NCBI GenBank assembly: GCA_033819885.1
Contig: JAQYUZ010000028.1
Span: forward strand, 154,853 to 218,852
Source: Microbotryomycetes sp. JL201
Taxonomy: Eukaryota > Basidiomycota > Microbotryomycetes
Length of the DNA stretch: 64,000 nucleotides
Direction: 5' to 3'
How positions within the stretch are numbered: position 1 is the stretch's first letter; each line of letters opens with the position of its first letter. The position numbers and the translations under genes are program-made. The notes below the pieces were generated by a model. The model had not been told where the DNA came from, did no database searches, and worked only from the letters and a program-made list of their open reading frames with translations. Of the stretch, positions 1-11,828 are shown in pieces.

Positions 1-1
1 G

Positions 2-1720
2 CAGCTGTACACATTTCCAACCCGCAAGCGTGTTCGTCCGGCGCACGCGCGAGAGCAGCGAGACGACGACGAGACGGCGCAGCAGCCGTCGGCGTACTTT
101 GCAGGCAATAGCCTTGGGTTGATGCCCAAGCAGACGCCGCAACTAATCAAGGAAGAGCTCGACGTGTGGGCGCAGGCGTGAGTCGGATGTTGCCGGCGCC
201 ACATGTGCCTTAGAGCTGGGCTGGCTGACTGTGGCTTGCCTTCTAATCGCGGTATCAGTGGTGTGCTTGGTCACCACGATCACGAGCACGGCAGAGAATG
301 GGTCGAGATCGACGGCAAAGTGCAAGAGACGATGGCAAAAGTCGTCGGTGAGCATCTGAGAAATAGTGACTTGCTGTGACCCTCGTTGACGACGTATACA
401 ATGTTTTTCCGTATACAGGTGCCAAAACTCTCGAAGTAGCTTGCATGGGCACCCTCACGGCTAATCTTCATGCCCTGTTCTCGTCATTCTACCGCCCAAC
501 GGCTCAACGCCACAAGATCATGTTTGAGGGCAAGGCATTCCCATCAGATCAGGTAATGCCTTACGATATCACCACACTGAAACCGGCGGCACTGACTTCG
601 TTGCGCCGCATGTAGTACGCCTTTGCATCGCAGGCAGCCGTCAACGGATTCACAGAAGAGAGCCTGCTGCGCGTGTATCCCCGCGATGGCGAGTTTAATA
701 TCAGGACGGAAGACATTCTGCAAATCATCGAGGAACAGGGAGACTCGATTGCCATCATTTGTTTTGGTGCCATTCAGTTCTATAGCGGCGAATGGTTCGA
801 TATGGAGGCAATCACGAAGGCCGGTCATGCCAAGGTTTGTTCAGGCATTGGCGGGATTTCTGGAGTGCTCGATATATTGACGTCAATGTTGATTTGCAGG
901 GCTGCCTCGTTGCCTTCGACTGCGCGCACGCCGCTGGCAACGTGCCTATCAAGTTGCACGATTGGGGTGTCGATTTCGCCTGCTGGTGCACCTACAAGTA
1001 TCTCAACACTGGCCCAGGAGGCATCGCAGGTATTTTTGTACACGAACGATGGGCTGACAAGAAGCGGTACGTTGTGGTCAAGTGGCGACCAAGCCAGTCC
1101 TCTCTGACTTGGGCTCCATCAGATTGGCTGGATGGTACGGACACAACCGAGAGACCCGATTCCAGATGCCGAACGACTTTGACCCGATGCCTGGAGCTGC
1201 TGGATGGCAAATGTCGAATCCGTCCGTACTAGACGTGATCAGTCTCATCTCGTCGCTCCAGCTGTTTGAAAAGGCCGGTGCCGTGCACAGCAAATCGCTT
1301 ACCAACGGCTCATCGAGCTCGCATGTTTTGGCACCATTGCGTCAAAAGAGCATCGACATGACGCAATATCTCGAGGCGATGCTCATGGCGAACAAACATT
1401 ACGTGTCTGCTGAGAAGTTGTCGTCTTCGTCGTCGGACGGCAAGAAGGTGCATTTCACGATCATCACACCATCAGATCCATCTCGTCGTGGTGCTCAGCT
1501 GTCACTCTTGTTCCACCCGGTCGAGTGCATGGACCCGATATTCGAGTCGATGCGTGCAAAGGGCGTTCTTGGGGACGAGCGCCGACCCGGTGTGATTCGA
1601 TTGGCGCCTGTTCCGATGTACAACAATTGGGACGATTGCTGGCAAGCAGCTACTGCGCTTGAGCAAGCTGTGCAAGAGTACGAGTCGGGATTGATCAAGG
1701 CGAGCGCGAACGGTCATTGA
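2..1720 (+). CDS. BNA5: Kynureninase, 5' end cut by the window edge
   Basis: PLP enzyme of the kynurenine pathway that cleaves kynurenine/3-hydroxykynurenine to (hydroxy)anthranilate on the way to NAD+. Exons 2-177, 259-347, 419-552, 616-834, 900-1066 and 1123-1720 keep one open frame of 460 codons before the stop. Visible motifs: YFAGNSLGL near the N-terminus, FDCAHAAGN, the PLP-lysine motif [15 protein letters not shown] and [16 protein letters not shown]. The last two are joined correctly only by removing a 56-nt intron (1067-1122). The frame is open to base 2 with no start codon, so the N-terminus lies left of the window. Identification is firm from the family signatures. Confidence 0.95.
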
Positions 1721-2320
1721 TAGATGTGCTCGGATGAAAGAGGCATTTCACCTAAAGGACCGTTATCATAACATGATCATCATTTGCTTCACTGTACAAA
1801 TTCTTTGGGTAAAGACGTCTTTGTATTTCAGAAGGGAAAAAACGCTCGTTCGTGCTCTTGCCCTCTCGCCAACGTTTCCGCCTGTGCAATCGCAACCACT
1901 CTTCCGACTCCACCTTGGCTCACGTTCGACCGACTGTTCCACCTCCCAATTTTCCAACATTTGAACCCTCCTGCTTGTGCAGCGTCGAATTATTTGAGTC
2001 GCCCGATTCGTCTCTCAGCAGCGGTGCGGCTCAACGGAACGACGCGAGATTCCCCTTCATGGCTTCAGCTTGTATTGGTCGTTCGATTCTTTGACTACGT
2101 CCTCTGCGTCTCCGTGTGGTGTGCAATGGCACGACGGGTTTGCGTGTCAATGTCGCGGGACAACAGAAAGGATGTGTGTTACAGAAGTCGAGCCAAGAAC
2201 TACATGCAAGCAAAGCTCCAGAAATAGATAACGAGGCAGGCAACGACAGGACGGGTTCATTGCGTAGGAAAGATGTCGGTGAAATTGTGCTGTCGCGGCC
2301 AAAGTTTTAGCTTCAGAGGG
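1721..2320. other. Intergenic region between convergent genes
   Basis: This 600-bp stretch separates the 3' ends of the kynureninase and RPA3 genes. It contains a 147-codon open frame (1784-2227, plus strand), but its product looks like random translation with no domain. I see no RNA gene or repeat. It probably holds the two 3' UTRs and terminators. Confidence 0.5.
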
Positions 2321-2992
2321 TCATTCCAAGAACGAAAGAGGCAGACGTACAGTCAATTCGACGACTCTGTCCATCAAGTCCATGTCTGCGCGAGAATGTA
2401 GTATCAGCTAATCGAGAACGAACGACGCGTCGCGGCACTGTCGCCGACTGACCGATTTGATCACCCATGTTGCAGCTACAAAGCAGAGAACGATTGATCA
2501 GTAGGCGCGGAGGCGACTTTGAGTGCACGGTCGAACAGCGCACCTTGTCAGCTCTTGCACGAGGTCGAGTCGCTCGACTCTGCCGATGACTTCAACGTAC
2601 GCGTCGCGGTGGTTCGAGTCCTGCATAGAAGGCGACAGGTCCGTCAACATGAGGCTGAATTCTGAGTCTCAACACAGAGCCTCGCTCGACGCACGCGGTT
2701 GAGTTTGACTTGGACTTGGCCCTTGTCGCTCAGCTCGAGCGTCACCGTGTCGCCATCTCGCTGCACACAAAAGTGATGACGGCCTCAGTTTCGATGGAGA
2801 GAGTGCATGTCTGCTCTCTCAAGGACTGACGCTGATGACTTTACCGACGATGCGGACGTTGCGGCCGACTGCGCAATTCGCGACGACGGAGCATCATGGT
2901 GCAGTCAGCGCAGAGCTACCCGGATCTCGTCATCAGAACTGACTGTAGTCGCCCAGTCGCGCGCTATTGAGCCGCGGAGTTGGTCGATCCAT
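2321..2992 (-). CDS. RPA3: Replication protein A 14-kDa subunit (RPA3/Ssb3)
   Basis: Smallest subunit of the RPA single-stranded DNA-binding trimer, an OB-fold protein of DNA replication and repair. It is made of six very short exons (2992-2944, 2868-2831, 2760-2695, 2620-2544, 2475-2453, 2385-2321), so no single open frame reveals it. Together they give 105 aa, the usual family length of about 110. Visible features: the start MDRPTPRLNSARLGDYIG, then VRIVGKV, GDTVTLELSDKGQVQVKLNR, YVEVIGRV and NMGDQIDMDLMDRVVEL, matching the fungal Rpa3 pattern. The last codons could end in a further intron (a GTACGT follows VVELT), so the C-terminal ten residues are less certain. Confidence 0.87.
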
Positions 2993-3150
2993 GTCGTCCG
3001 AGGGTAAGGACGCGTCGACGCGCGTGTTCGGGTCAAGCGAGACTGGTTTTCCTCAACATTTCAATTGTGCTTGACAACAACAAGGATTCGTACACAGCAA
3101 AGTCCTGGAACGAGTGCATCGAAGAATTATGGAGAGTGCAGAGTCCACTC

Positions 3151-6100
3151 TTATTCTGCTTTGAGGCCGGTCCCTCTCTTGCGAAACTGCCGCCTCGACG
3201 ACCGAAACACCAACCAGATCAAGAACCACATGAAACTCGCAACGCCAAGCGTACCCGCAAGGATCGCACCCCACACGGCGAGACCAACTGGTTCGCCGTT
3301 CGGCTTGACCAGGTCACGATTGCCTTGATGAGGTACTTCGGCATTGAGCGAAAACAGACCTGTGCGCAGACACGATGAGCCTGTCTCTACCATAGACCAA
3401 GATGTTCACCGTGACCCAAGACGCACCCGTAAAAATTTGGATCGGCAAAATCGTCAATGTCACGATCGTGAGTTTGACGACAGACATCGAAATCGTGCCT
3501 TTTGCACTCGTTAGCGTCAGGTGAAGCATGCTGAGGTACGCAGGATGGTCGTGAGACAAGATGACATCGAAAAAGTTGAGCGACTGCTGCATCGCAATGA
3601 TATGGTCTGCCGAAACACACAGGAAAGGGGAATTGTGTCAGTTTTCAAGCGGCAACTCTCTGCAAAAAAGTTTTTCACACGAGACGTACCATACAAGTCA
3701 CCGAGATAGATGGCAATATCTTGTTTTGCGTCATCACTGCGTATCAAACCCAGATTTGACTCGAGCGTTCGCTTGCGTAGACCTCGAACGACGTCGACCT
3801 TTGGTCCCAGCAGCCGGCTGAGACCGGTGACGAGCTTGCGCATGTCGGTGATGCGGACAAGCATGACACCGCGATCAAACTTGGTATCGCCGATGAAAGC
3901 CCCACTGTCTTCACCCCGCACCGCCGGAATGGCTTCCTGATCCGCCAGGCCACTCGAAAGATAGAAATGGTGCTCTGAGCTGTCGATAAGCATCGACGTC
4001 TCATATTGGCGTGTCGTTGTCGTCACCCATGATCGTGGAAAAGCCCGCAGAACCGGCTTTGGGATCTTCAACTTGGGTGCCCACCTTAGCGCTTGCACCG
4101 TCGCAATTCTACGAATAGTGGCACGTTGAACGGACACGCTGGAGTGACTGGGACTCGACTCTTTCTCTTTTTCGACATCCTGGATCCCGTTGACCGAGAT
4201 ACCGACAACGTCTGGTGCCGGTACTTGTACGACACCGGCTGCATTTGTAACGGTCGTGCCGTGGCCAAGCGGGTCGGCCAAGTACGCGTCAACTTCGTTC
4301 GCTTCTGCCTCGATAAAATCAATGATGGGAAAGAACGCATCGACCATGCTGTCCATCAGTCCGTACGCAATCCAGTCTGGGAGCGCAAGACGCGTCAGCG
4401 ATTGCAGACTGCAAGAAACGGCAGCACGACTGACGTGACGACATGCTCTTGGACAACCCAAAAGTTTGCAGCTTGCCTTGCACACGGTCATGGTGTTTCG
4501 AGAAATCTTCGAAATGAAACTGTATCATACGACGCGGTCAGTACAGTGCGCTGAGCTGTCTCTCTCGACAAAGCTTACTGATATGATGCCGTCACTGAAG
4601 ACGCAGAGATACACGTTGACTGCGCCGACGCCGACACCCTCGACACCTTCCTTGCCGCCGACGCCCTCGACAATATCGACTCGGCCTCGCAGACCGGTGC
4701 TAGCACCGGGCACGTGCGAATCTAAGGAACCACGCCTGCCGCGTTCCGCCTGCCCCGCGAGGAGATCGGCAAAGTCTGTCTGAGAGTTTTCAGGCGACGT
4801 GTACTTGAAGTAGCTCTCGTCGAGCGCTCGAAAGATGATAAAGTAGTAACCGAGTGTCGGGAATGATTCTATCTTTTCCCTCGTTTCTTGATGTAGGATG
4901 TCTTCCATTGTCAGTGGATGGAGCGGCAAGTGCTGTCGAATTTTGATCAGTGAATCTGGGATCCTCATTTGGCTGGGCTGCTCACCTTGCGTATCTCGCG
5001 CATGTCGGCAACGGACGGACACATGACGTCAAGCCACCACGCAGGACCGTTTTCGTGTGCTTTCAGTCCTCCGAATCGCTTCTCTTCGGCCATTGCCGCC
5101 TTGCGCTCGCCTTTCAGCATCCGATGGTGTGGCGGGTCCAGCGGCGTCGAGACTTCAGGAGTAGACACTCCACTCGCTTGAGCCAAAGACGGCTCAGCCG
5201 GTCCAAAGTAGTCGCCGTCATCGTTCAGCGGCGCCGCAGACGCGCCCAAGTCGCCACCAACGCCATCTACCTGTCTTCGTTCCTGCCAGAACTGCTGCAA
5301 TCGATCTAGTGCTGGTTCTAGTGTGGCAGAATTGAGGATGTCAAATACAGGCGCACCGAACGGGGTCGTGCCGGGCGTGTTTGGCAACGAGCGATTCGCA
5401 CCAGGGAACAAATGTGGCGGGTACGCGAAATGCGGTCGCGTAAGGTGCGGAGTAAGGAGTGTGAAATGAGGCACTGGAGGATCCCATCCACTATCAGACC
5501 CGGACGACGACGAGGATGTTGATGAGCCCGAGGATGAATTTCGCCAGAAGCGCCATCCGGCCCACGTCGAGCTGGACCTAGTCGACCCAGAGCTGCCTGT
5601 CGAGGAGCCAGTCGTGCCAGACGACGAAGTTGAGCTGGACGACGAGGACGAGGACGAAGAAGAGCCCGACGTGAAAGATTTGCCGCCGATAGATCGAGTC
5701 CGCCGTCTCCGTTTCCTGCGCCGCACAGTGCGCCAAGCAGACTTGACGCGAGACCGGGCCGAGCGACCGGACCGACTTGATCGGCCTGTTCGACTAGAAG
5801 CCAGTGAGCGCGATTTATTCCGCCGACGTCGTCGGCGAGGCGTCGGCGTATACAATGGATGCGGAACTCGATCAGCTCGTGAAGGACCGCCGTGTTCCGG
5901 ATGAGGTTCGTCATCGTCGCGAGGCGCAAAGGCCGGCTCTGGGGACAACTCTGCAAAGTCTCTCTGGATAACGACTTCCGCAATGTCTTGCTCTGGTCGT
6001 GGCGGCTTGGGACACCTCTGATGATGTAAAATTGGCCGTAGTGGGATATTGGTGTTGGGCAATCTGCCCGATGACGCGCTATGAAATCTGTTCGGAGACG

Positions 6101-6425
6101 CGTTGGCAAGTTGCTGGCTCATCGCAAAGGATCTCTTGTCCTGGTCTGTCAGCAGAGAGCCCGTCTCGTCGATGGCCAGGACGGGTGCGGGAAGCGTCAA
6201 ATCTGGTAGATTGGCGTCGACGATTGAGAAGCGGACGTGACTGCGCGTCGAAGCAGGTACAGGCGGCGAAGTTTCATGTGGCGAGGGCATTTGGCCCGGC
6301 TCGACTTCGCGCGCATTTGGCCCGAGCGCGGACGACGGCTCGTGGGCTTGATCATCTGTGGGTCCTGGCCGATGCAGGTCGCTTGTTTCGCGCCAGCTGT
6401 TGTCATTTACCGCGCCGCCTGACAT
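3151..6425 (-). CDS. CorA/Alr-type divalent cation transporter with altered GMN motif
   Basis: Likely membrane Mg2+ (or other divalent cation) channel of the CorA/Mnr2/Alr family. The cytosolic N-terminal part (from the ATG at 6423-6425, about 480 aa) has an Arg-rich patch and a long Ser/Thr-rich run. Then come LPLHPLTMEDILHQETREK and GYYFIIFRALDESY, typical of the CorA soluble domain, then DWIAYGLMDSMVDAFFPII. At the C-terminus are two membrane helices: TIVTLTILPIQIFTG, and the last helix around GLAVWGAILAGTLG. After the first helix, where CorA proteins have GMN, the spliced sequence (intron in the 3360-3425 region) reads TGLFSLN. The splice before DWIAYG is uncertain: GT donors with poor consensus or a GCAAGC donor (about 4476) are possible. 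Confidence 0.82.
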
Positions 6426-6947
6426 CTCGGCGCAGGTCGAGCCATCAGACGTTGTTGCGTCCGGGCAGCACAGCTGTCGTCGAGCAGAGCGTCAAGCGAG
6501 CAAGCTGGGTAGACCTGCACAGGATCGGACGCGTCAGCCACGTTCAGCGGCAGTGTCGTCGTTTGACGACGAGAAGCCTGAGGACGCGAGCACGCCTAAT
6601 CGAAAGCGCGAGCCATCAGATTGCACCCAAAAATTCTGAGGAAAGTGTCCAAGCTGCATACTTGTCGAGTGCTTGTATGCCACTTACGTTGGTCGCGTAT
6701 CTGTGCGTTCAGCTCTGGACCGGCTCAGGTCTTGCCTGGCGCGGATGCCGCTCAAGGCCACGTGAGAAACCCAAGGATAGTAGGGTATTTCCTGCCAGCG
6801 TGAGGAGGCCCTCGGCGCCTGTGAGGGCGGCGCGCACACAGCAAGGGTGGAAAGCGGCGAAGGACTTGTTGCGAGACCGCACGTGCGGTGCGGACTGTTA
6901 TATTTAGGACACGATGCAATCATTACAAGGAGCTAGCAGGCGATCGT
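6426..6947. other. Intergenic region, CorA promoter and mL59 3' end
   Basis: Both neighbours are on the minus strand, so this 522-bp gap holds the promoter and leader of the CorA-type gene and the 3' end of the mL59 gene. Plus-strand open frames here run antisense into the CorA N-terminal exon and look spurious. No repeat or RNA gene is visible. Confidence 0.45.
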
Positions 6948-7657
6948 CTAATAAGGTAGTGCAACCTTCCCTTTCGTCTTCTCGTCGCGCTTCGCCTGCA
7001 AGGTGAATTTCAGTGAGTGGACCCGCCTGCCTGCCTGCCGGCGAAGCTGTCGCTGAAGTACGCCGTGCGCACCTGTTCCCACGCAGCCATCTTGGCATCT
7101 GCCTGCTCGGCTGCACTCTTGAGTTCCTGTTGTCGTTTGTCAAAGTTGCGTTCCCATGCTTTGCCCTTGAACGCGGCGCCCTTGCGCCCGGCATATGGTC
7201 CTTTCTTTTCGAGCTGCACCTCGTCCAAAATACGCGACGAAGGAATTCGGGGATGGGACCTGAGCGTGGACACGACGCTCGGCCGGCCTGCATCATCACG
7301 TAAAGATGCAGAGGCTGATTTGAACGGCGGCGGCAACGCCTCGGTGGGCCATCCGAGCATGTTGGCCTGCCGCCTGAGTGCCTTTTGCCGTCGCAGAGAG
7401 TATTTCGGAGCGGTCCATGACTTGGCACCAGGCGCCTTTGTCGGTGCAAACGGGTTCGAGCTCGATGCAAACGCGCCCGGCACTTCCTCGAACGATGCAG
7501 GCACGCTCGCGGGCGATTCGCGTAACAGGAATGCCCTCAGAGGATCTCTCCGGCCAAGAACTCTGAGCGTCGACGGCGGTATCCGGGATGCCATGGCTTG
7601 AGCGAAACCAATTGAGCGGACCTCGGCGCTGCTGCCGCCATAGTTTTGAAGTGCCAT
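6948..7657 (-). CDS. MRPL25: Mitochondrial large-subunit ribosomal protein mL59 (MRPL25-like)
   Basis: Component of the fungal mitochondrial 54S ribosomal subunit. Two exons (7657-7073 and 6995-6948) give 210 aa. Family features: APKYSLRRQKALRRQA in the middle, then GPYAGRKGAAFKGKAWERNF followed by a long charged helix. The second exon supplies the basic end AKRDEKTKGKVALPY, replacing a meaningless tail that would come from reading through the intron. The N-terminus is Arg/Ser-rich with few acidic residues, compatible with mitochondrial import. The assignment rests on remembered family motifs; the name is less certain than the fold. Confidence 0.75.
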
Positions 7658-7902
7658 TAGACCGAAAGAAAAACATACGATGACATCTGCTTAGAGCTTG
7701 TAGAAATCACGTAAGGTCTACTGGACTACAGTCATCTCGCACGGAGTCTAGCAATTTATGACTTCTTCTGACTGCACTTTGTCTGCGCCGACGGTTGAGA
7801 GGCAGGCCTCGGAGTCGACACCAAAAAGGTAGGGCAATCTAGGAGACAAAAGGGATTCCGCTGGTCGCGCGGATCAGACCAACCACAAAAAGAAACGAGA
7901 TG
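7658..7902. promoter_or_regulatory. Upstream region of the mL59 gene
   Basis: This gap lies between the mL59 start and the tRNA gene and should contain the mL59 promoter. I see no clear TATA box or other defined motif. Confidence 0.3.
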
Positions 7903-7991
7903 GGCCCTTGCCCGGGATCGAACCGGGGACCTCACCCAAATAAGATTGACGAAAACCCTAAGGGTGAATCATACCACTAGACCACAAGGGC
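7903..7991 (-). tRNA. tRNA-Pro (AGG) with an intron
   Basis: The minus strand folds as a cloverleaf. The 5' acceptor strand GCCCTTG pairs with CAAGGGC at the 3' end. The D-arm region GTGGTCTAGTGGTAT is the usual A box of tRNA-Pro. The anticodon stem CACCC/GGGTG encloses loop TTAGGG-T with anticodon AGG, and the T arm carries GGTTCGATCCC. An intron of about 17 nt sits after position 37, the standard place for tRNA introns. No CCA is encoded, as expected in eukaryotes. Confidence 0.93.
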
Positions 7992-8509
7992 GTGTCGGCC
8001 CAAAAACCGTACCACAGTATATATTGTTGTACAACAATTTTCGGGGCGCCAAAATTGCAAATGTATGCTGCCACCGCAGGGTGATACCTTCAGAGCGACC
8101 TCCGAGGCGTTTCGGGCCGTGGCAAAAATTCCCAACGCGAGCTAGCCTATTTCAACGATTGCACAGCCATAACATTACACCTTCCGTGTAAGCACGGCTC
8201 TAGAAGGTCGAACATAATAAAAAAACTGCTGACCGGGGGAAGACGGTGTCGAGCACGATATGAAGCGTTCCGCTAGTAGGAAACCGCTCAAGTTCAAGGC
8301 CATGCGCTGGGCTTGTGAAGCAATTCTGCAGTCCTCCAAGACCCTTCATTGACTCACTGATCTTCTTCCGCGGCGGCTGAGAGCCACGAAGAGGGAAGCG
8401 TTGACACGAGCGATCTGATCCGGGGTAGAGCTCTCCACAATCCTGCGCGATTGACATGCGTTGGTACAAGCAACAACATGCATTTTCAAGCGTCTTTTAC
8501 GGCCATCAT
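7992..8509. other. Intergenic region upstream of the tRNA and downstream of the TFIIIC gene
   Basis: This 518-bp gap holds the 5' flank of the tRNA-Pro gene and the 3' end of the TFIIIC-type gene. Minus-strand open frames at 8200-8469 and 8346-8795 run in a different frame from the zinc-finger exons and are not supported. No repeat is visible. Confidence 0.4.
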
Positions 8510-11500
8510 TCATCTGATACGCATCCATCTCCCTCCGCAATACAAGCAGCAGGTAGCCGCCCTCAAGATCGCGTCCACTACACCGCCGTTGTCGGGCTCG
8601 TCCGCGCCACTTTTCTGAACAGCATGTAGCCGGCCGAGCGCTTTGCGCTCGCAAGAGACGCACGTGCGAACGTCCGTAGAGGAAATGACAGAAAAGGTGA
8701 TCGAGCAGCGTTCTGAGCAGCCGTTGAAAAGAAGGTGAGCTGACTCCGGTATGCAATGATGGACAGACAACATTGCTTACCCCACTTGTGCCCATTGACG
8801 CAACTGGCGTCGCGAATGTTGACTAGTGGTACAGACGCAGAGCAAGCGGGGCAGGATTCGTCCTGATTAAACGCCGATACCAGAGCGTCTGGAGGTAGCA
8901 GCATCACGTCTGCCGGATCGACAGGCGGCAGAGACGCCGACGCGAGCGAAATTCGACCAAGGATGGCCAGTTCTCGCGCTAGTTGCGCCAGTCATCAGCG
9001 GGCGGATGTCAGTGCACGAGACCAGCTCACCTTGCAGATGCCCTGAAGCCCGAGAAAGTACCCCCGCAAGACGTAAAGCAATCTCTCTCGCAATCCTGCG
9101 AGCAATGATTGTATGAACGATCAGAATCTGATGTTGGCAATCTTGCGCCAGATGAGGGTGGCGCTGCAGATCTGTCAGCCGGTGCATCAGCTGATCGACA
9201 TACTCCACCCACCATTGCAAAGCGCACAAGCGTTTCTCTGACGCGAAGGTGCTCGATGGTGGCGTCACGCATTAGCACGTCGCAAAATGCTGCTGCAACG
9301 CTCTCGGGAGACTTGATAGGATCTTGAGCAGCCGCGGGTACGTCCAATTCCATTGCATCGGAGAGTGAGCAGATAAAATCGACTGTCTCTCGGTTGGCAA
9401 TGTCTTGATTTAGAATGTGGAGCGGAAGTAGCACTCTTCGCGCTACAGCCGCGTGATCTGTTCGGCAACAATCATTCTGCGGTGGTCTATCATTGACGAG
9501 CAATGCTCTCACCTTTGGCTGAACCACTCAATTCACTCAAGATGGAGTCGACGCTAGAGCGCAGCGCATTGCTGCCTGAGCTGGTCGTGGCAAGTTGCGC
9601 AACGACAAGGATGGACGCGGTTGACGCATTTGTCTGGTACAAAATAGACGTGGGTCGTGCCACTCTGCAAAGGTCCACAGGCCGTTAATAGAGCGTAGCG
9701 AGCACCGTGCAAACGTTCACGGACGAGTAGTGCCATGCTACGATTTCACCCGCTTGAAGGTCGGCAAATCCGCCGACGCAAGGCCCTTCTCGGATTCTAG
9801 CATTCGTCATATTTTGATCAGCCTTTACGGCAGAAGACGCCGGACGCGACTGCTCGAATATGCTGAGAGCTCTTTCGCTTAAGAGCCTCGTTGATTCAGC
9901 CCCGTCCTCGGTTCGAATCAGGCGCGGTCTCTCTCCTAGAGCGATGACATGAATAGACCCTTCTTCAAGCGCAACCCAAAGCTGATCGCGTGCCGCAGAC
10001 AATGCCAGACCTGCCGATGGTGGTCAGTGAAGATCTTTGCAATCCGTGCTGGCAGCTTACCCGAACATGTGGCGTAGGCCGATGAGCCCATCCAGATCCT
10101 CTCCGTCTCCAGCTCGATTTGCTCGTTGCTATTCATCTCAAAGTTGGATGCCCCTTCGTCGGTACTGGACATCGTCACAATGTTCACGACTCCGAGCTTG
10201 GTGTACGCCAGCCGCGGCTAGAGAAAAAAATCAGAATCTCCGCAAACTATACATCTTTGTTGCTGCGTACCTGAAGCTCTGCGCCAAACCATAGTAACCG
10301 AGTTACCGGTCGACTATCTGGTCGACATAGTAAGCGAGGATTCAACGTCGAGACTCCGGCAGCGGCCGGTCCTTGAGCAGGGTTCTTCGAGGCATCAACA
10401 GTGAGCAGCGTGTGCGAAAAGGGTACATCCTGCGAGACCTCGATGGACCATACGTTGCCCTGGGCATCGCCTACCGCCAAGAGAGCCACGGCTAGCCGTC
10501 GATCTTCTGCGCGCTCAATCAGCACGATATACGCCCTGCCGACTCATATCATATTCACCAGCGCTTTGCACGATGTGCCACCTAGACCAAGCGACGTTGA
10601 CAATGGATCCCGCTTTCTCGTCGACACGGTGGCGCTGCATGATTTCCATTCCCCGACTATTTCTCCTGATGAGCACCAATTGTGATCAGAGCAGAAGTTG
10701 TGACCGCCTGAGTGTCGCCGAGCTCACCTCCAGAGCGCAATGTGGCCGCTGCGGTACCCTACGGCAAGAATTGACCAGTCGCCGTGCGCATCATGAACTG
10801 CTTCAGACCAGGCGACCGCTGTGCAAGCGTGTCAATAACCATCTCATCATATCATCGCATCGGCACGTACACATAGCTTGGCATTCGAGCACCCTGGCAA
10901 CCACGACGAGCCGCTCTTGAAGGGTGTACACGCGGTTCTCGGCAAAGTTCTCGTCTGCGACGAACGCCGTGTCAATAAAATCTAAGTTGCCCACGTTGCA
11001 CTCCCGGTGACTAACCAGGTAGCGCGATCCTGATCAAATGGCTGGTGAGATCGTACGTCTTCGCAGACTACGCGTTAGACAGTGTCATCGGTCTGGGTCA
11101 CACAGGCTTACCTCTGACCATTCGCCTTTGTGAGAATTCTTGCTCGGTTCGAACAAGAGGACCTCGCAATTATTTGTGAGCGTGGCGAGAACGCATCTGT
11201 CGATGAGGTCCTTCAACTGAAGATCACTTTTTGGCGATGTGCAGCGCAGTGCCTACCCTCCAAGGAGCCCGATACCTGACGGTGACCATGAAGCCGACTG
11301 CCAGAAAGGTTCAGCCATACCGGGTGTGGCCACCTGCATTTCTGTGGCGAGAGCAAGTCCGGATCAGAGCCAGCGTCACATCGCCACAGCGCATCATCAG
11401 CCGACTTGCCATTGACCCATTCGGCCCACAAGACAATTTCCTTCTTCTCTATGGGCAGAATTGACCTGAACAGCGGAATCATGCGCTCGCGATCGACTGG

Positions 11501-11828
11501 ATCGACTCTTCGTGCAAGGTCAGGCTGCGAGTCGACGTCTGCTGCCTTGGTCGCGTGCGATGGGGCCTTTTCGACGATATTTGGGGGCTTGTCAACTTGT
11601 ATTCCGAGGGCTGGCGTCTGCGCGCGGCCGCTGTGAGCGTGTGCAGGCGAAGACGCGACTGGTATCGCGCGAGGCAGGACTGACAAACACATTGATCTCG
11701 CCACGCGTGAGCACAAACAATTGTCCGTCTTGGCTGTAGCCGACCGTAGGCTGCGCCGAGGACAAGGGTGTATACGGAAAGAGGCTGGTGGCCAGCACCT
11801 GGCCATGGCAGCCTGGGGACGGTGTCAT
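8510..11828 (-). CDS. TFIIIC 90-kDa-type subunit (Sfc9/GTF3C4-like)
   Basis: Probable subunit of TFIIIC, which binds the A and B boxes of tRNA genes and recruits RNA polymerase III. It has about a dozen exons. The start is MTPSPGCHGQ (11828), followed by WD-type segments: GYSQDGQLFVLTRGEINVF, ASWSPSGIGLLGG, VLATLTNNCEVLLFEPSKN, SVAWSEAV, ILAVGYRSGHIALW and LWVALEEGSIHVIAL. The C-terminus holds the zinc finger of this family: ESCPACSASVPL, SCVNGHKW, ERCSITFSVI and CVSCERKALG, giving paired CxxC motifs. Joins such as VLECQAM-SVAWSEAV fall at good GT-AG sites in the right phase. The middle part (about 9-9.7 kb) was joined less carefully. It is transcribed away from the oxidoreductase gene. Confidence 0.85.

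Noticed and set aside
1067-1122. Apparent frameshift in kynureninase
   Set aside because: A normal 56-nt intron with a CTGAC branch site restores the conserved RLAGWYGHN motif, so the gene is intact.
1784-2227. 147-codon plus-strand open frame
   Set aside because: Composition looks random, there is no domain, and it lies between two convergent genes.
5999-6907. 302-codon plus-strand open frame
   Set aside because: It runs antisense to the first exon of the CorA-type gene and into its promoter; the Arg/Ser-rich product is a shadow of that repetitive exon.
9905-9925. Second B-box-like GGTTCGAATCA
   Set aside because: It lies inside a well-supported coding exon of the TFIIIC subunit and has no cloverleaf around it.
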